64,000 nucleotides of DNA from Tenacibaculum sp. SG-28 (lineage in GTDB: Bacteria > Bacteroidota > Bacteroidia > Flavobacteriales > Flavobacteriaceae): contig NZ_MQVY01000002.1 in the NCBI RefSeq assembly GCF_002954385.1, forward strand, positions 353,690 through 417,689, written 5' to 3'. Below are positions 37,116 through 46,175 of the stretch, one piece after another. The notes beneath the pieces are model-generated. The model worked only from the letters and a program-made list of their open reading frames with translations, ran no database searches and was not told the origin of the DNA. Position 1 is the first letter of the stretch, and every line of letters begins with the position of its first letter. The position numbers and the translations under genes are program-made.

Positions 37116-37409
37116 CTAGACAACTGTAGTATGCTCAAAAACAGATAGTAAAACTTTTCTTAATCGAAGTAATTGTGGCACGTCTAAATACAGCAAATGT
37201 TTATTATCAGCAGCAAAAACTAGGACAAAATTATCATGGTGAAGAAGATATTCAATATTGCTATTCGAAGAATGTGTTAAAATTTTTTTTCTAAAAGAAA
37301 GTAATTGACCAAAATTTAACTCAATTATCTTGTAGCCAAGGTTTAGTTCATAATAACTTCTCCTTGTATTCGTAATGGTTATTTCGTTTTTATCTATACT
37401 TACCTCCAT
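37116..37409 (-). CDS. Conserved small cytoplasmic protein of unknown function
   Basis: The start was set at the ATG at 37407-37409 (MEVSIDKNEITITNTRRSYYEL), because a TATTTTTG box at 37414-37421 lies just before it and the upstream reading frame is not protein-like. The 97-residue product has a small alpha/beta look (FGQLLSFRKKIL, LLYLDVPQLLRLRKVLLSVFE) and no signal or membrane segment. I recognise no family name. The near-leaderless arrangement resembles folB and glyS in this window. Confidence 0.5.
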   Translation of the reverse strand: MEVSIDKNEITITNTRRSYYELNLGYKIIELNFGQLLSFRKKILTHSSNSNIEYLLHHDNFVLVFAADNKHLLYLDVPQLLRLRKVLLSVFEHTTVV

Positions 37410-37413
37410 GTGG

Positions 37414-37421
37414 CAAAAATA
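37414..37421 (-). promoter_or_regulatory. -7 box of the 97-residue gene
   Basis: TATTTTTG on the minus strand matches TAnnTTTG and lies four bases before the chosen start codon. It was used to decide that start. Confidence 0.5.
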
Positions 37422-37472
37422 GCTATTTTTAATTAATCTAAACAAAAAACAAGTGTTAAAATTGAGATTTAT

Positions 37473-37506
37473 CAAAAAAAAAGACTTGCTAAGGCAAGTC
37501 TTTTCT
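37473..37506 (-). terminator. Terminator of the second TlpA-like gene
   Basis: Read on the minus strand, AAAAGACTTGC pairs with GCAAGTCTTTT around a TTAG loop, and a run of Ts follows. It sits 20 bases beyond the stop at 37525. Confidence 0.88.
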
Positions 37507-37524
37507 CATATATGTTTTAGATAT

Positions 37525-38532
37525 TTAGATATCTAAGGAAGATAATAATTCTACTAATTTAGGATCGGATGGTCTTGGAGCATTAGAATCTACTATATTG
37601 CCTGCAGCATCTAATAAGATAAAGCGAGGGATCCCTGAAACTCTATAAGATGCAGTAAAGCTCTGGTCTTCTTTAGCATACAATTGGATTCCTGTAAGCT
37701 CCTTTTCCACAACCATTTCTCTCCATGTCTTGTAGTCTTTATTCCTATCAATTGAAATACTTACAAATTCGATATTTTTGTCGTGAAATTGCTTTTCTAC
37801 TTTTTTCAAATACGGTATTTCATTTTTACAAGGTTGGCACCATGTAGCCCACATGTCTATGTAAACATACTTCCCTTTTAAATCGTCTAAAGAGGTAGAA
37901 CCTCCTTTGTGATTTTCATAACCAACAAACTTCGGAGAGGCCATGCCTTTTGCTAAATTCTTAGCAATATAAGCTTGCTCTTCATAATTTCTATTGAGAT
38001 ACTGTTTCATCCCCTCTAGAGTTTCTCGCTCTGTTACGACAAAAGCAGAATCTAATTCTTGTGCAGTAATTCTTGTCTCAAAATCATTGGTATAGCTTGT
38101 GACTTTGGCATCAAACTCTTCCTTAGAAAGTTGGAACAAATCTTTATCCATAAGAAATTCCTCTTGTAGCAACGCTGTTTTCGCTAAAAAATTACTTTCA
38201 TCCACTCCTTTTCCAGTGTATACTATAGATTCGTCAAATTCCTTGGCGTCTAACGTTAAATTCACCTCATCACCATTTCTAAAAAATGCTCTAGTACTCT
38301 CTTTTCCATCATAAATACTATACAAACCGTCTACTATTTTCATGGTATCTTTGAAAGCTCCATTCTCATCTACTTGCAGCACTCTCTTAAACCCAATCAT
38401 AGGATTCCAAACCAGTAACGAGTCTGAATTCTTATTGGTAATCTTACCGGAAAAAGTTAGATAATCTTTTGATTCTTGCTTACAAGAAAGTATGGCAAGC
38501 GACGCTATCGCTAAAAGAAATATTTTTTTCAT
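37525..38532 (-). CDS. TlpA-like thioredoxin lipoprotein with DUF4369-type N-terminus
   Basis: The 335-residue protein has a lipobox (AILSC, Cys17). An N-terminal beta domain (about 20-130, FSGKITNKNSDSLLVWNP) of the DUF4369 kind and a helical linker (LSKEEFDAKVTSYT..) follow. The C-terminal thioredoxin fold has WCQPC and SGIPRFILL. The domain order is common among Bacteroidota thiol oxidoreductases, whose N-terminal part resembles envelope-sensing or protein-binding domains. It is a close relative in layout of 30581-31612. It may reduce disulfides on the outer face of the inner membrane. Confidence 0.86.
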   Translation of the reverse strand: MKKIFLLAIASLAILSCKQESKDYLTFSGKITNKNSDSLLVWNPMIGFKRVLQVDENGAFKDTMKIVDGLYSIYDGKESTRAFFRNGDEVNLTLDAKEFDESIVYTGKGVDESNFLAKTALLQEEFLMDKDLFQLSKEEFDAKVTSYTNDFETRITAQELDSAFVVTERETLEGMKQYLNRNYEEQAYIAKNLAKGMASPKFVGYENHKGGSTSLDDLKGKYVYIDMWATWCQPCKNEIPYLKKVEKQFHDKNIEFVSISIDRNKDYKTWREMVVEKELTGIQLYAKEDQSFTASYRVSGIPRFILLDAAGNIVDSNAPRPSDPKLVELLSSLDI

Positions 38533-38695
38533 TATTATTCATTAAATGATTAGTACCTGACGAAGGTAGTAAATTTCCAATAAAAATGTATTTAATCAAG
38601 AAACACAAAGAGAAAAATAAGTGTAAATTATAATAACTTTATGATTTAATTGAAAACACGTAGTTTATAATACGCATATTTGCAATGCTAGAATA

Positions 38696-40230
38696 TCACC
38701 CTAACCAACCTTCTCTATCCAAACTTCTATATTGAATGGCTTCTGCTAAATGATGGGGTGCAATATTCGTGTCTTTAGACAAATCTGCAATAGTTCGCGA
38801 TACTTTTAAGATACGATCGTAAGCTCTTGCAGATAAATTTAATTTTTCCATAGCTTTTTTAAGTAATGCTTTACTTTCGGCTGATAATTGGCAAAATTCC
38901 TTGATCCTTTTCACATTCATCTGGGCGTTATAGTGTATATGTTTAATGTTTTTAAAGCGTTCCAACTGAACTTCTCTAGCCATAGAAACACGCTTTCTAA
39001 TTGCTGTGCTAGATTCGGACGGTCTTGAATCGGACAATTTATCAAAAGGAACAGGAGTCACCTCAATATGAAGGTCTATTCTATCTAATAAAGGCCCGGA
39101 TATTTTACTTAAATACCGTTGCATTTCGGTTGATGAAACAGCAATAGGAGCGTTTGGATCATTAAAATATCCTGAAGGACTCGGATTCATACTTGCTACT
39201 AGCATAAAACTACTAGGGTAATTTACCGTAAACTTGGCTCTAGATATGGTTACCTCTCTATCTTCCAATGGCTGCCGCATAACCTCTAAGACACTTCTCT
39301 TGAACTCAGGAAGTTCGTCTAGAAATAAAACTCCGTTATGTGCCATTGAAATCTCCCCCGGTTGCGGGTATTGTCCACCTCCAACTAATGCTACATCTGA
39401 AATGGTATGGTGCGGGGAACGAAAAGGACGTCGGTACAACAAACCACCATTTTTGATATTACCAACAACAGAATGAATTTTAGTAGTTTCAAGTGCTTCT
39501 TGCAGTGTCATAGGAGGAAGTATAGACGGTAACCGTTTTGCAATCATGGTTTTTCCAGAACCTGGTGGACCAATTAAAATAATATTATGCCCGCCTGCTG
39601 CTGCGATTTCCATACCTCTTTTTATACTTTCTTGTCCTTTAACATCGGCAAAATCAAATTCGGGAGTGTCGTAATGTTTATCAAATTCTGTCTTGGCATC
39701 AACCTCGGTAGAGACTAATAATTCTTCGTGTGTAAGATGCTTAATAACCTCTGTAATGGTGGATACTCCAAAAACTGTAATTCCGTTCACTATTGCAGCC
39801 TCTTTTGCGTTATCTACAGGGACAATTAAAGAACTAAAGCCTTCCTCTTTAGCTTTTATAGCAATTGGTAATGCTCCTTTTATGGGTTGCAAGCTTCCAT
39901 CAAGAGATAGCTCTCCCATCATTAAGACCTTCTGTAAACTTCTACAGTGTATTTGTTTAGAGGCAGCCAATATTCCTACAGCTAAGGGCAGGTCAAAAGC
40001 AGCACCTTCCTTACGGATGTCGCAGGAGCCATATTAATAATAATTTTTTTCCCGGGTAATTTATAGCCAATATTGGCTAATGCAGCTGAAATACGGTAGG
40101 AACTTTCACTAACTGCTTTGTCTGGTAAACCAACCAAATGGTAGCCAATTCCCTTATCAATATTAACTTCAATAATGATTGTAGTAGCCTCTATTCCGAA
40201 TACGGAAGAGCCATAAACTTTTTTTAGCAT
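38696..40230 (-). CDS. comM: ComM/YifB-family Mg-chelatase-like ATPase (one-base frameshift)
   Basis: The frames at 40296-39982 and 39970-38696 join into one 511-residue protein if one base is restored in GCG(G)AC at about 40021 (giving [18 protein letters not shown]). The start was set at 40228-40230 ([17 protein letters not shown]), the family's conserved beginning. The domains are a Lon-like ChlI domain (about 1-125), an AAA+ core with Walker [17 protein letters not shown], and a C-terminal MgsA-like helix domain. ComM is a helicase that drives branch migration in natural transformation. The repaired length is exactly typical, so the indel is probably a sequence error. comF lies 12 kb away. 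Confidence 0.9.
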
Positions 40231-40413
40231 AGCGAATTTTTGTTTTAAAAATAACGCTTCTTTGAATAAGAAAAAAATAATGTTAAAATAAGTCAATGGA
40301 AGAAAAATTGACTCTGGTACTATTCCTACCGTTTAATTAGTGACCGTAATAGAAAAAGCTCTGGTTCTGCTATCAAGAAAATCAGCAGCAGTATATCGAT
40401 AGGTAAGAAAACG

Positions 40414-40448
40414 AAAAAAGCCTCTTTGTATTTAAAGAGGCTTTTGTA
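40414..40448 (-). terminator. Terminator of dsbD
   Basis: AAAAAAGCCTCTTT pairs with AAAGAGGCTTTT around GTATTT. It lies about 20 bases after the dsbD stop, read leftwards. Confidence 0.88.
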
Positions 40449-40466
40449 TTTGTATAGCATAGAAGA

Positions 40467-42449
40467 CTATTCTTTTGTCTGATTAAAACGCTCTAAACTT
40501 TTGTTTAACCACTTGTAATACGTATCCTTATCGGTATACTGCTCTGGAGTATTTAAAACTTCTAATTCAGGACTCATAGTGACATAATATGGTTGTGATG
40601 CAGTTTTAAAATTTGCTATCTGTAAGGTAGCCCATTTATCACCATAGGTACGAATTCGTTTAATTTTACCGTTAGGCTTTATGAAATCGAATTGCTCTTC
40701 CTCTGGAAGCTTTTTTTGGTGGTCATCTACGTATAAAGAAATTAAAACGTACTCTTCATTAAGAACTTTGTATACATCTGGCTGGCTCCAAATATTCTCT
40801 TCCATCTTTCTACAGTTCACACAGGCCCAACCAGTAAAATCTAGTAATACGGGTTTATTAACCTCTTTTGCATAAGCCATTCCTTCGTCAAAGTCTTTAA
40901 AACAATTTAAACCAAGAGGACATTCGTTATCGGTTGTATAAATACTGTGAAATTGTGGTGGTGCAAAACCACTTAATAATTTCCCTTGGTCCCAAGCTGG
41001 TTTTTGCATTACTCCTGGTGCTAAATAAACAACAGCTGCTAAGGAGGCTATTCCTAATAAAATTCTCACAAAAGATACCTTACCGTACTTTTTCCCGATA
41101 AAACCAAATAAATACAAGGCCATTAAGAAAGACAACAATGCCCATATTCCAATAAATATTTCGCGTTTAAGGATATTCCAATGTCCAACTAAATCGGCGT
41201 TAGATAAGAATTTAAAAGCGAATGCTAATTCTAGAAAACCTAAGATTACCTTGATGGTATTCAACCAACTCCCTGATTTTGGTAGCGAATTTAACCACCC
41301 TGGGAACAATGCAAATAATGCGAAAGGTAGTGCCAAAGCTGCACCAAAACCAGTCATTCCAGCAGATAATTGCATTGCACCACCACTAGAGGTTAACGAA
41401 CCTGCTAATAGAGATCCTAGTATCGGACCAGTACATGAAAAAGAAACAATAGCTAAGGTTAATGCCATAAAAAATATTCCAATAACACCACCTATACCTG
41501 AGGCTTTATCTGCCTTGTTACTCCATGAACTTGGTAAAGACAATTCGTAAAGACCAAAGAAAGATCCGGCAAAAAATACCAAAACCACAAAAAAGAAAAC
41601 ATTTAACCAAACATTGGTGGAAATGTTATTTAAAATCTCTGGATCTAAGGTATCTAAATAATGAAAAGGAACACTCAAAAGTGCATAAATAAGTATGATA
41701 AAGAATCCGTATAACAGGGCACTTCCTAATCCTTTACTTTTTTGTTTTTTCTCCGATCTTTTGGTAAAGTACGAAACAGTTAACGGAACCATTGGAAACA
41801 CACACGGTGTTAAAAATGCCAATAATCCACCGACAAAACCTAGAATGAAGATATTGAATAAACTATTATTTTCTTCAGAGGTTTCCTCGATGGTTGTACC
41901 CTCTAAAGCAGTGGTATTTTTTAAATCTAACTTGATAGCTTCTGACATCATTTTATCCTTTTCACTTAATTCCGTAACTACCTCTTCCGCAGGACCACCG
42001 TTTAATGAAAAAGAAAAAGAAAAATCTTCGTCAAATGGCATACAATATTCCTTACAAACTTGCGCATCTAGGTTTAGTACCACTCGAGTAATGGAAGGAT
42101 CTGTAATAGTTATGCGTTGTAATATTAGGGCCTCATCTACAAAGAAGATCTCGTCTTTCCCCCAGATTTCACTAAATTCAGTCTCTGTTTCACTTTCTGT
42201 TGCTTTTCCATTTAATGTATAACCACTCTGTCCTTCTGCAGGTGAAATAGTCATAGGAAGAGAAGCTCCTTCTGGATTGTACTGAGAATATAAATGCCAA
42301 TCCTCAGCAATTTGTATCTCAAAAATTAAATCATATTCCGTATCCGAAACTTTTTCAACAGAAGGGGTAACCAATAGGGGGTTATCATCCGTTTGGGAAA
42401 AAGAAACAATACCTACAAAAAACAAAATTAGGGTAAAGAGTTTTTTCAT
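40467..42449 (-). CDS. dsbD: Thiol:disulfide interchange protein DsbD
   Basis: The 660-residue inner-membrane protein has a signal peptide (ending IVSFSQ). The periplasmic DsbD-alpha domain (about 20-150) has a conserved C..C pair in DAQVCKEYCMPF. Eight or so membrane helices (about 195-480) include FLTPCVFPMVPL and FSCTGPI as the two membrane cysteines, and the C-terminal thioredoxin domain (about 530-660) has ACVNC. Electrons pass from cytoplasmic thioredoxin through it to periplasmic thiol proteins such as the two TlpA-like lipoproteins here. It is the last gene of a unit with tilS (11 bases upstream) and is complete. Confidence 0.95.
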   Translation of the reverse strand: MKKLFTLILFFVGIVSFSQTDDNPLLVTPSVEKVSDTEYDLIFEIQIAEDWHLYSQYNPEGASLPMTISPAEGQSGYTLNGKATESETETEFSEIWGKDEIFFVDEALILQRITITDPSITRVVLNLDAQVCKEYCMPFDEDFSFSFSLNGGPAEEVVTELSEKDKMMSEAIKLDLKNTTALEGTTIEETSEENNSLFNIFILGFVGGLLAFLTPCVFPMVPLTVSYFTKRSEKKQKSKGLGSALLYGFFIILIYALLSVPFHYLDTLDPEILNNISTNVWLNVFFFVVLVFFAGSFFGLYELSLPSSWSNKADKASGIGGVIGIFFMALTLAIVSFSCTGPILGSLLAGSLTSSGGAMQLSAGMTGFGAALALPFALFALFPGWLNSLPKSGSWLNTIKVILGFLELAFAFKFLSNADLVGHWNILKREIFIGIWALLSFLMALYLFGFIGKKYGKVSFVRILLGIASLAAVVYLAPGVMQKPAWDQGKLLSGFAPPQFHSIYTTDNECPLGLNCFKDFDEGMAYAKEVNKPVLLDFTGWACVNCRKMEENIWSQPDVYKVLNEEYVLISLYVDDHQKKLPEEEQFDFIKPNGKIKRIRTYGDKWATLQIANFKTASQPYYVTMSPELEVLNTPEQYTDKDTYYKWLNKSLERFNQTKE

Positions 42450-42460
42450 TATATACTTAT

Positions 42461-43785
42461 TTACAGGGGTTGATATTTACTAATTTGTACTATTTCGGTT
42501 GTGTTATCCTTTGGCAAAAATCTTCTATCTTGTCGCTTTCCAACGACCCATATAATCTCATTTTTTGCAGAACAAAGCAACCATGTATTTTGCTTTTCTA
42601 AAAACGATAATTTTTCATCTTTTAAATACTTATTGATCTTTTTTTTCCTAACATACCCTTTGGGAAAAAGTAATCTCCATCACTCCATTTTCGAATTGAA
42701 AGGGGGTAATTTAATAAATTTTTATCAACATAAATAGTATTTTTGCTTAAAGATGCCAATTTTTGAACGTTTTTTACCATTAATCTTATAGGCTCCTCAA
42801 CAACTACATCAGACTCTGTAATTTTAAACACCTGACTATCATTACTATATAATTTATGGGTGGGTAAAAGTAACAAAAAATCTCTGTCTTTCAGTAAAGT
42901 ATGTGATTTTGTTTTTAAAAATTTACCAGTCGTAGCGTTCATCAAATTATAGACATCGTTCCACTCTTTAAATCCGTAACCTTTTAGGAATTGGTATAAG
43001 TAAGCACTTGGATCAGAGAGTTTTTTCAATGCAGAAATCTTGAAGCTAATACTATCGGCATTCCGAGAAATTATACTGGGTTCCACTTCCTCAATTCGGT
43101 CTTTAATAATTTGTTTACTTTGTTCTATAAAATATAAAGATTTAGTGAAAGATTGCAGCATGCTTGGATTCATCTCTTGCAAAATAGGAATTATGGTATG
43201 ACGTATTTTATTTCTGAGATATTTCGTGTCGGTATTACTTGCATCCTCTCGCCAAGATAAGTCATATGACAGAGCATAGTTTTTAATTTGCTCCCTTGAA
43301 AAAAACAATAATGGCCGAACAATATTACCATTTAAAGCAGGAATTCCGGAAAGCCCGTCCAAACCAGTACCACGAGTCAGATTTATTAAAAAGGTCTCCA
43401 AATTATCATTGGCGTGATGTGCTGTGACCACATAATCTAAACCATGTAAAGCGAGCAACTCGCTAAACCAAGTATACCGAAGTTCTCTGGCGCCAATTTG
43501 CGTGGATACTTTATTCTTTTTACAGTATTTAACCGTATCAAATTGTATCGTGTATTTAGGAATTTGCAACTTCTCTCCAAGAGACACCACAAATTTTTCA
43601 TCCAAATCACTAGCTTGATCCCGCAATTGAAAGTTACAATGGGCTAAAGAAATTGCATAACCCAATCCGTGTAATAGATGTGTCAAAACAACACTATCCA
43701 TCCCTCCTGAAATTGCGACAAGCAATTTTTTGTCTTTCAAAAAGGGAAAATTTGATACTAAATGGCTTGCAAATTGTTCTTTCAT
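42461..43785 (-). CDS. tilS: tRNA(Ile)-lysidine synthase (one-base frameshift)
   Basis: The first frame (43785 to 42622) ends in a run of A residues. Restoring one A (A9, now T8 at 42639-42646) continues GKKKINKYLKDEKLSFLEK to a TAA at 42461-42463, giving 441 residues. The PP-loop SGGMDS is at 26-31, followed by the N-type ATP-pyrophosphatase core and the TilS C-terminal domain (HTLLKDRDFLLL, IRKWSDGDYFFPKGM). The enzyme makes lysidine at tRNA-Ile2 and is normally essential, so a sequence error is more likely than a mutation. It lies six bases after the alpha/beta-hydrolase gene. Confidence 0.92.
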
Positions 43786-43791
43786 AGGGTA

Positions 43792-44621
43792 TTAATTCTC
43801 TATTTGATTTTCTAGCCAATCGGTAATGTCTTGCAGTACTTCTTCTTTACATAGGTCGTTATGTAGTTCATGATACCCCCCTTGATAGAGCTTTAACGTT
43901 ACCAAATCGGTATTTTTTGCAAAAGCCTCTGAGCAAGTAGGGTCAGTTATTTGATCTGCTGTTCCGTGCAATAGTAGCATCGGGCAAGAAAGTAACGATG
44001 CATTTTCAATAGCCCAATGACCTGCATCTATAAAGGAAATAGAGTAATTAGGGCTTACTTTATCATGTACATTGGATCTTGGCAATATTTCTCCACCTCT
44101 TTTTTATCACGAGAAATTAAAGCAGTATCTAATTCATTTCCCATCGTAATGGAAGGAGCTAGCTTTTGCAAAAACCTTCCCATAGTAAGTTTCCATTTTG
44201 GTGGTTCGAATGCCAATCCTAAAAACGGACTGGTAACAATGGCTCCTTTAATAGGGTATTTCTTTTTCCTAAGTAAGTAATTAACCACTGCATTACCGCC
44301 CATAGAATGTCCGTAAAGAAAAATTGGGAGCTCACCAAAAACAGTTACAGCCTCCTCTATTAGCTTGGAAATACTTTCCAATACCAAATCATAACCGGGG
44401 TTATGCCCTTTTTTACCTTCTGTTTTTCCGTGTCCAAAATGATCAAAAGCAATTACTGCAAAATCGTGTGCCACCATTTTTTTAGCGACGTGTACATATC
44501 TTCCAGAATGCTCTCCCATTCCATGAACTAGAACAACCATTCCCTTAATTTTATCGGGTGCCCAATATTGTCCAAAAAACTTAGTTTGGTGAAAATTAAA
44601 ATGGAATTCTTTGTGTTGCAT
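43792..44621 (-). CDS. Alpha/beta hydrolase (monoacylglycerol-lipase-like; one-base frameshift)
   Basis: Frames 44621-44055 and 44085-43792 join into 276 residues if one base is restored at about 44067 (QDPMYHDKVSPNY). HGMGEHSGRY, FDHFGHGKTEG and the nucleophile GHSMGG are present, with TADQIT (Asp) and GGYHEL (His) in the second part, so the triad is complete after repair. The pattern is that of cytoplasmic serine lipases or lysophospholipases of the Hydrolase_4 group. It heads the unit with tilS and dsbD, with no obvious pathway link. Confidence 0.85.
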
Positions 44622-44728
44622 GCTAAAGGTATTTAGATAATTTTATGCTTTCGTAAGGTTTAGAATAATGTTTTGCAAACACAAAAAACCTTTTGAAGCA
44701 TATCAAATAGCTAATATAAAAAAATCTA

Positions 44729-46051
44729 CTAGGAATTGGATAAAACAATCCGCATCGCTTTTGCTTTTAGCAAACACTCTTCATATTCTTTCTCGGGGAT
44801 GGATTTGGAAGTAATGGCACTTCCTACAGAAAAAGAAACATACTCTGTTTCTTCATTGTATAGTATACTTCGAATTACTACATTGAAATCAAAATCTCCA
44901 TCTGGTGTAAAATAACCAACTGTCCCCGAATATAGCCCGCGTTTTGAGTTTTCTAATTCTTCTATAATTTGCATAGCAGATATCTTTGGAGCTCCTGTCA
45001 TACTTCCCATTGGAAAAGTGTTTCTTATAACATCTACTGGATGCGTTTCCGCACTAATTTCAGCGGTAATTGTAGAAATTAATTGGTGTACTTGTTCGAA
45101 TGAATAGACTTTACAAAGCTCTTCTACTCGCACACTTCCCTTAGTCGCTGTACGAGAAAGATCGTTTCTTACCAAGTCTACAATCATTATATTCTCTGCT
45201 CGTTCTTTTTCATCTCTTGACAAATCAAAAGCAATTTTAGCGTCATCCGTTGCGTTTACCAAACGCTTGGCAGTTCCCTTTATAGGCTGGGATATGATTT
45301 TAGTTCCGTCTTTCTTTATGTATCGCTCGGGAGTAGCAGAGAGTAAATACAAATTCTCATGCCTAAAAAACGTAGCAAAAGGAGGACGTGATACAGCATT
45401 TAGCTCCGTATAAATGGTATATGGATCAATCGTGGTATTTTCTGCATAAAACTCTTGGCAGAAATTAGCTTCATATATATCACCAAGTCGAATATGTTCT
45501 ATTACCTGGGATACTTTTTGATGATATTCATCCTTAGACATTCTGAGCTTAATTTTTACCGCTGAGGAAACTTCATTATCCTTTAAAATGCTTTGGGCTT
45601 CGCTTTGATTAGCCTGGTTTTCTTGAATAGCTATAAAATCCTTATCCATCTCATCACCTATCATGTGCAAATAGTGAAATTCAACTATATTCCCTTTTAA
45701 AAAAATTAGTTTTTGCGGTTGAAAGAAATAAATATCCGGAAAATATAACCCGTCAAAATTTTTAGAAGTTAAATCTTCCACATCATTTTTTACATCGTAA
45801 GAGATGTAGCCAAAAATATAATCTTTAGTATGAGATTGGTATTCTTTTAAAGTATCAAAGGCCCCGTTAAAATCAGTCTTGATAGCGGTGAATTCATCTA
45901 CGGCAAGAGCACAATCAAAATTGCCATAATTCTGGGCATATTCATTGGTATCGAACCAAACAGCTGTTTCGTATTGGGCAGCCCAGGAAAATAGATTTTT
46001 CTTGAACGACTCAGAATCGGTAATTGTAACTATTCGCGTTGCTCTTAACAT
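44729..46051 (-). CDS. pabB: Aminodeoxychorismate synthase component I
   Basis: The 440-residue chorismate-binding enzyme has QPIKGTAKR, DLVRNDLSR, FPMGSMTGAPK and the C-terminal EKEYEECLLKAKAM, all family hallmarks. The N-terminal 120 residues are divergent, as usual in this group. With a glutamine amidotransferase (PabA) it turns chorismate into 4-amino-4-deoxychorismate for folate. It could also be an anthranilate-type enzyme, but length and the genomic company of folB favour pabB. It is complete, and separated by 107 bases from the hydrolase-tilS-dsbD unit. Confidence 0.85.
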   Translation of the reverse strand: MLRATRIVTITDSESFKKNLFSWAAQYETAVWFDTNEYAQNYGNFDCALAVDEFTAIKTDFNGAFDTLKEYQSHTKDYIFGYISYDVKNDVEDLTSKNFDGLYFPDIYFFQPQKLIFLKGNIVEFHYLHMIGDEMDKDFIAIQENQANQSEAQSILKDNEVSSAVKIKLRMSKDEYHQKVSQVIEHIRLGDIYEANFCQEFYAENTTIDPYTIYTELNAVSRPPFATFFRHENLYLLSATPERYIKKDGTKIISQPIKGTAKRLVNATDDAKIAFDLSRDEKERAENIMIVDLVRNDLSRTATKGSVRVEELCKVYSFEQVHQLISTITAEISAETHPVDVIRNTFPMGSMTGAPKISAMQIIEELENSKRGLYSGTVGYFTPDGDFDFNVVIRSILYNEETEYVSFSVGSAITSKSIPEKEYEECLLKAKAMRIVLSNS

Positions 46052-46125
46052 CCGGCAAAAATAAGAAATGGATCACAAAATAATAGCAATTGAACGCTAT
46101 AATTCATAACGCATAGAGACAAGAA

Positions 46126-46160
46126 AAAAAGCCCTGTACGACCGCAGGGCTTTATTTAAT
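46126..46160 (-). terminator. Terminator of hppA
   Basis: AAAGCCCTG pairs with CAGGGCTTT around an eight-base loop, with T-rich sequence on the minus-strand side. It sits about 15 bases after the hppA stop. Confidence 0.85.
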
Positions 46161-46175
46161 TTTATAGACAAGGGA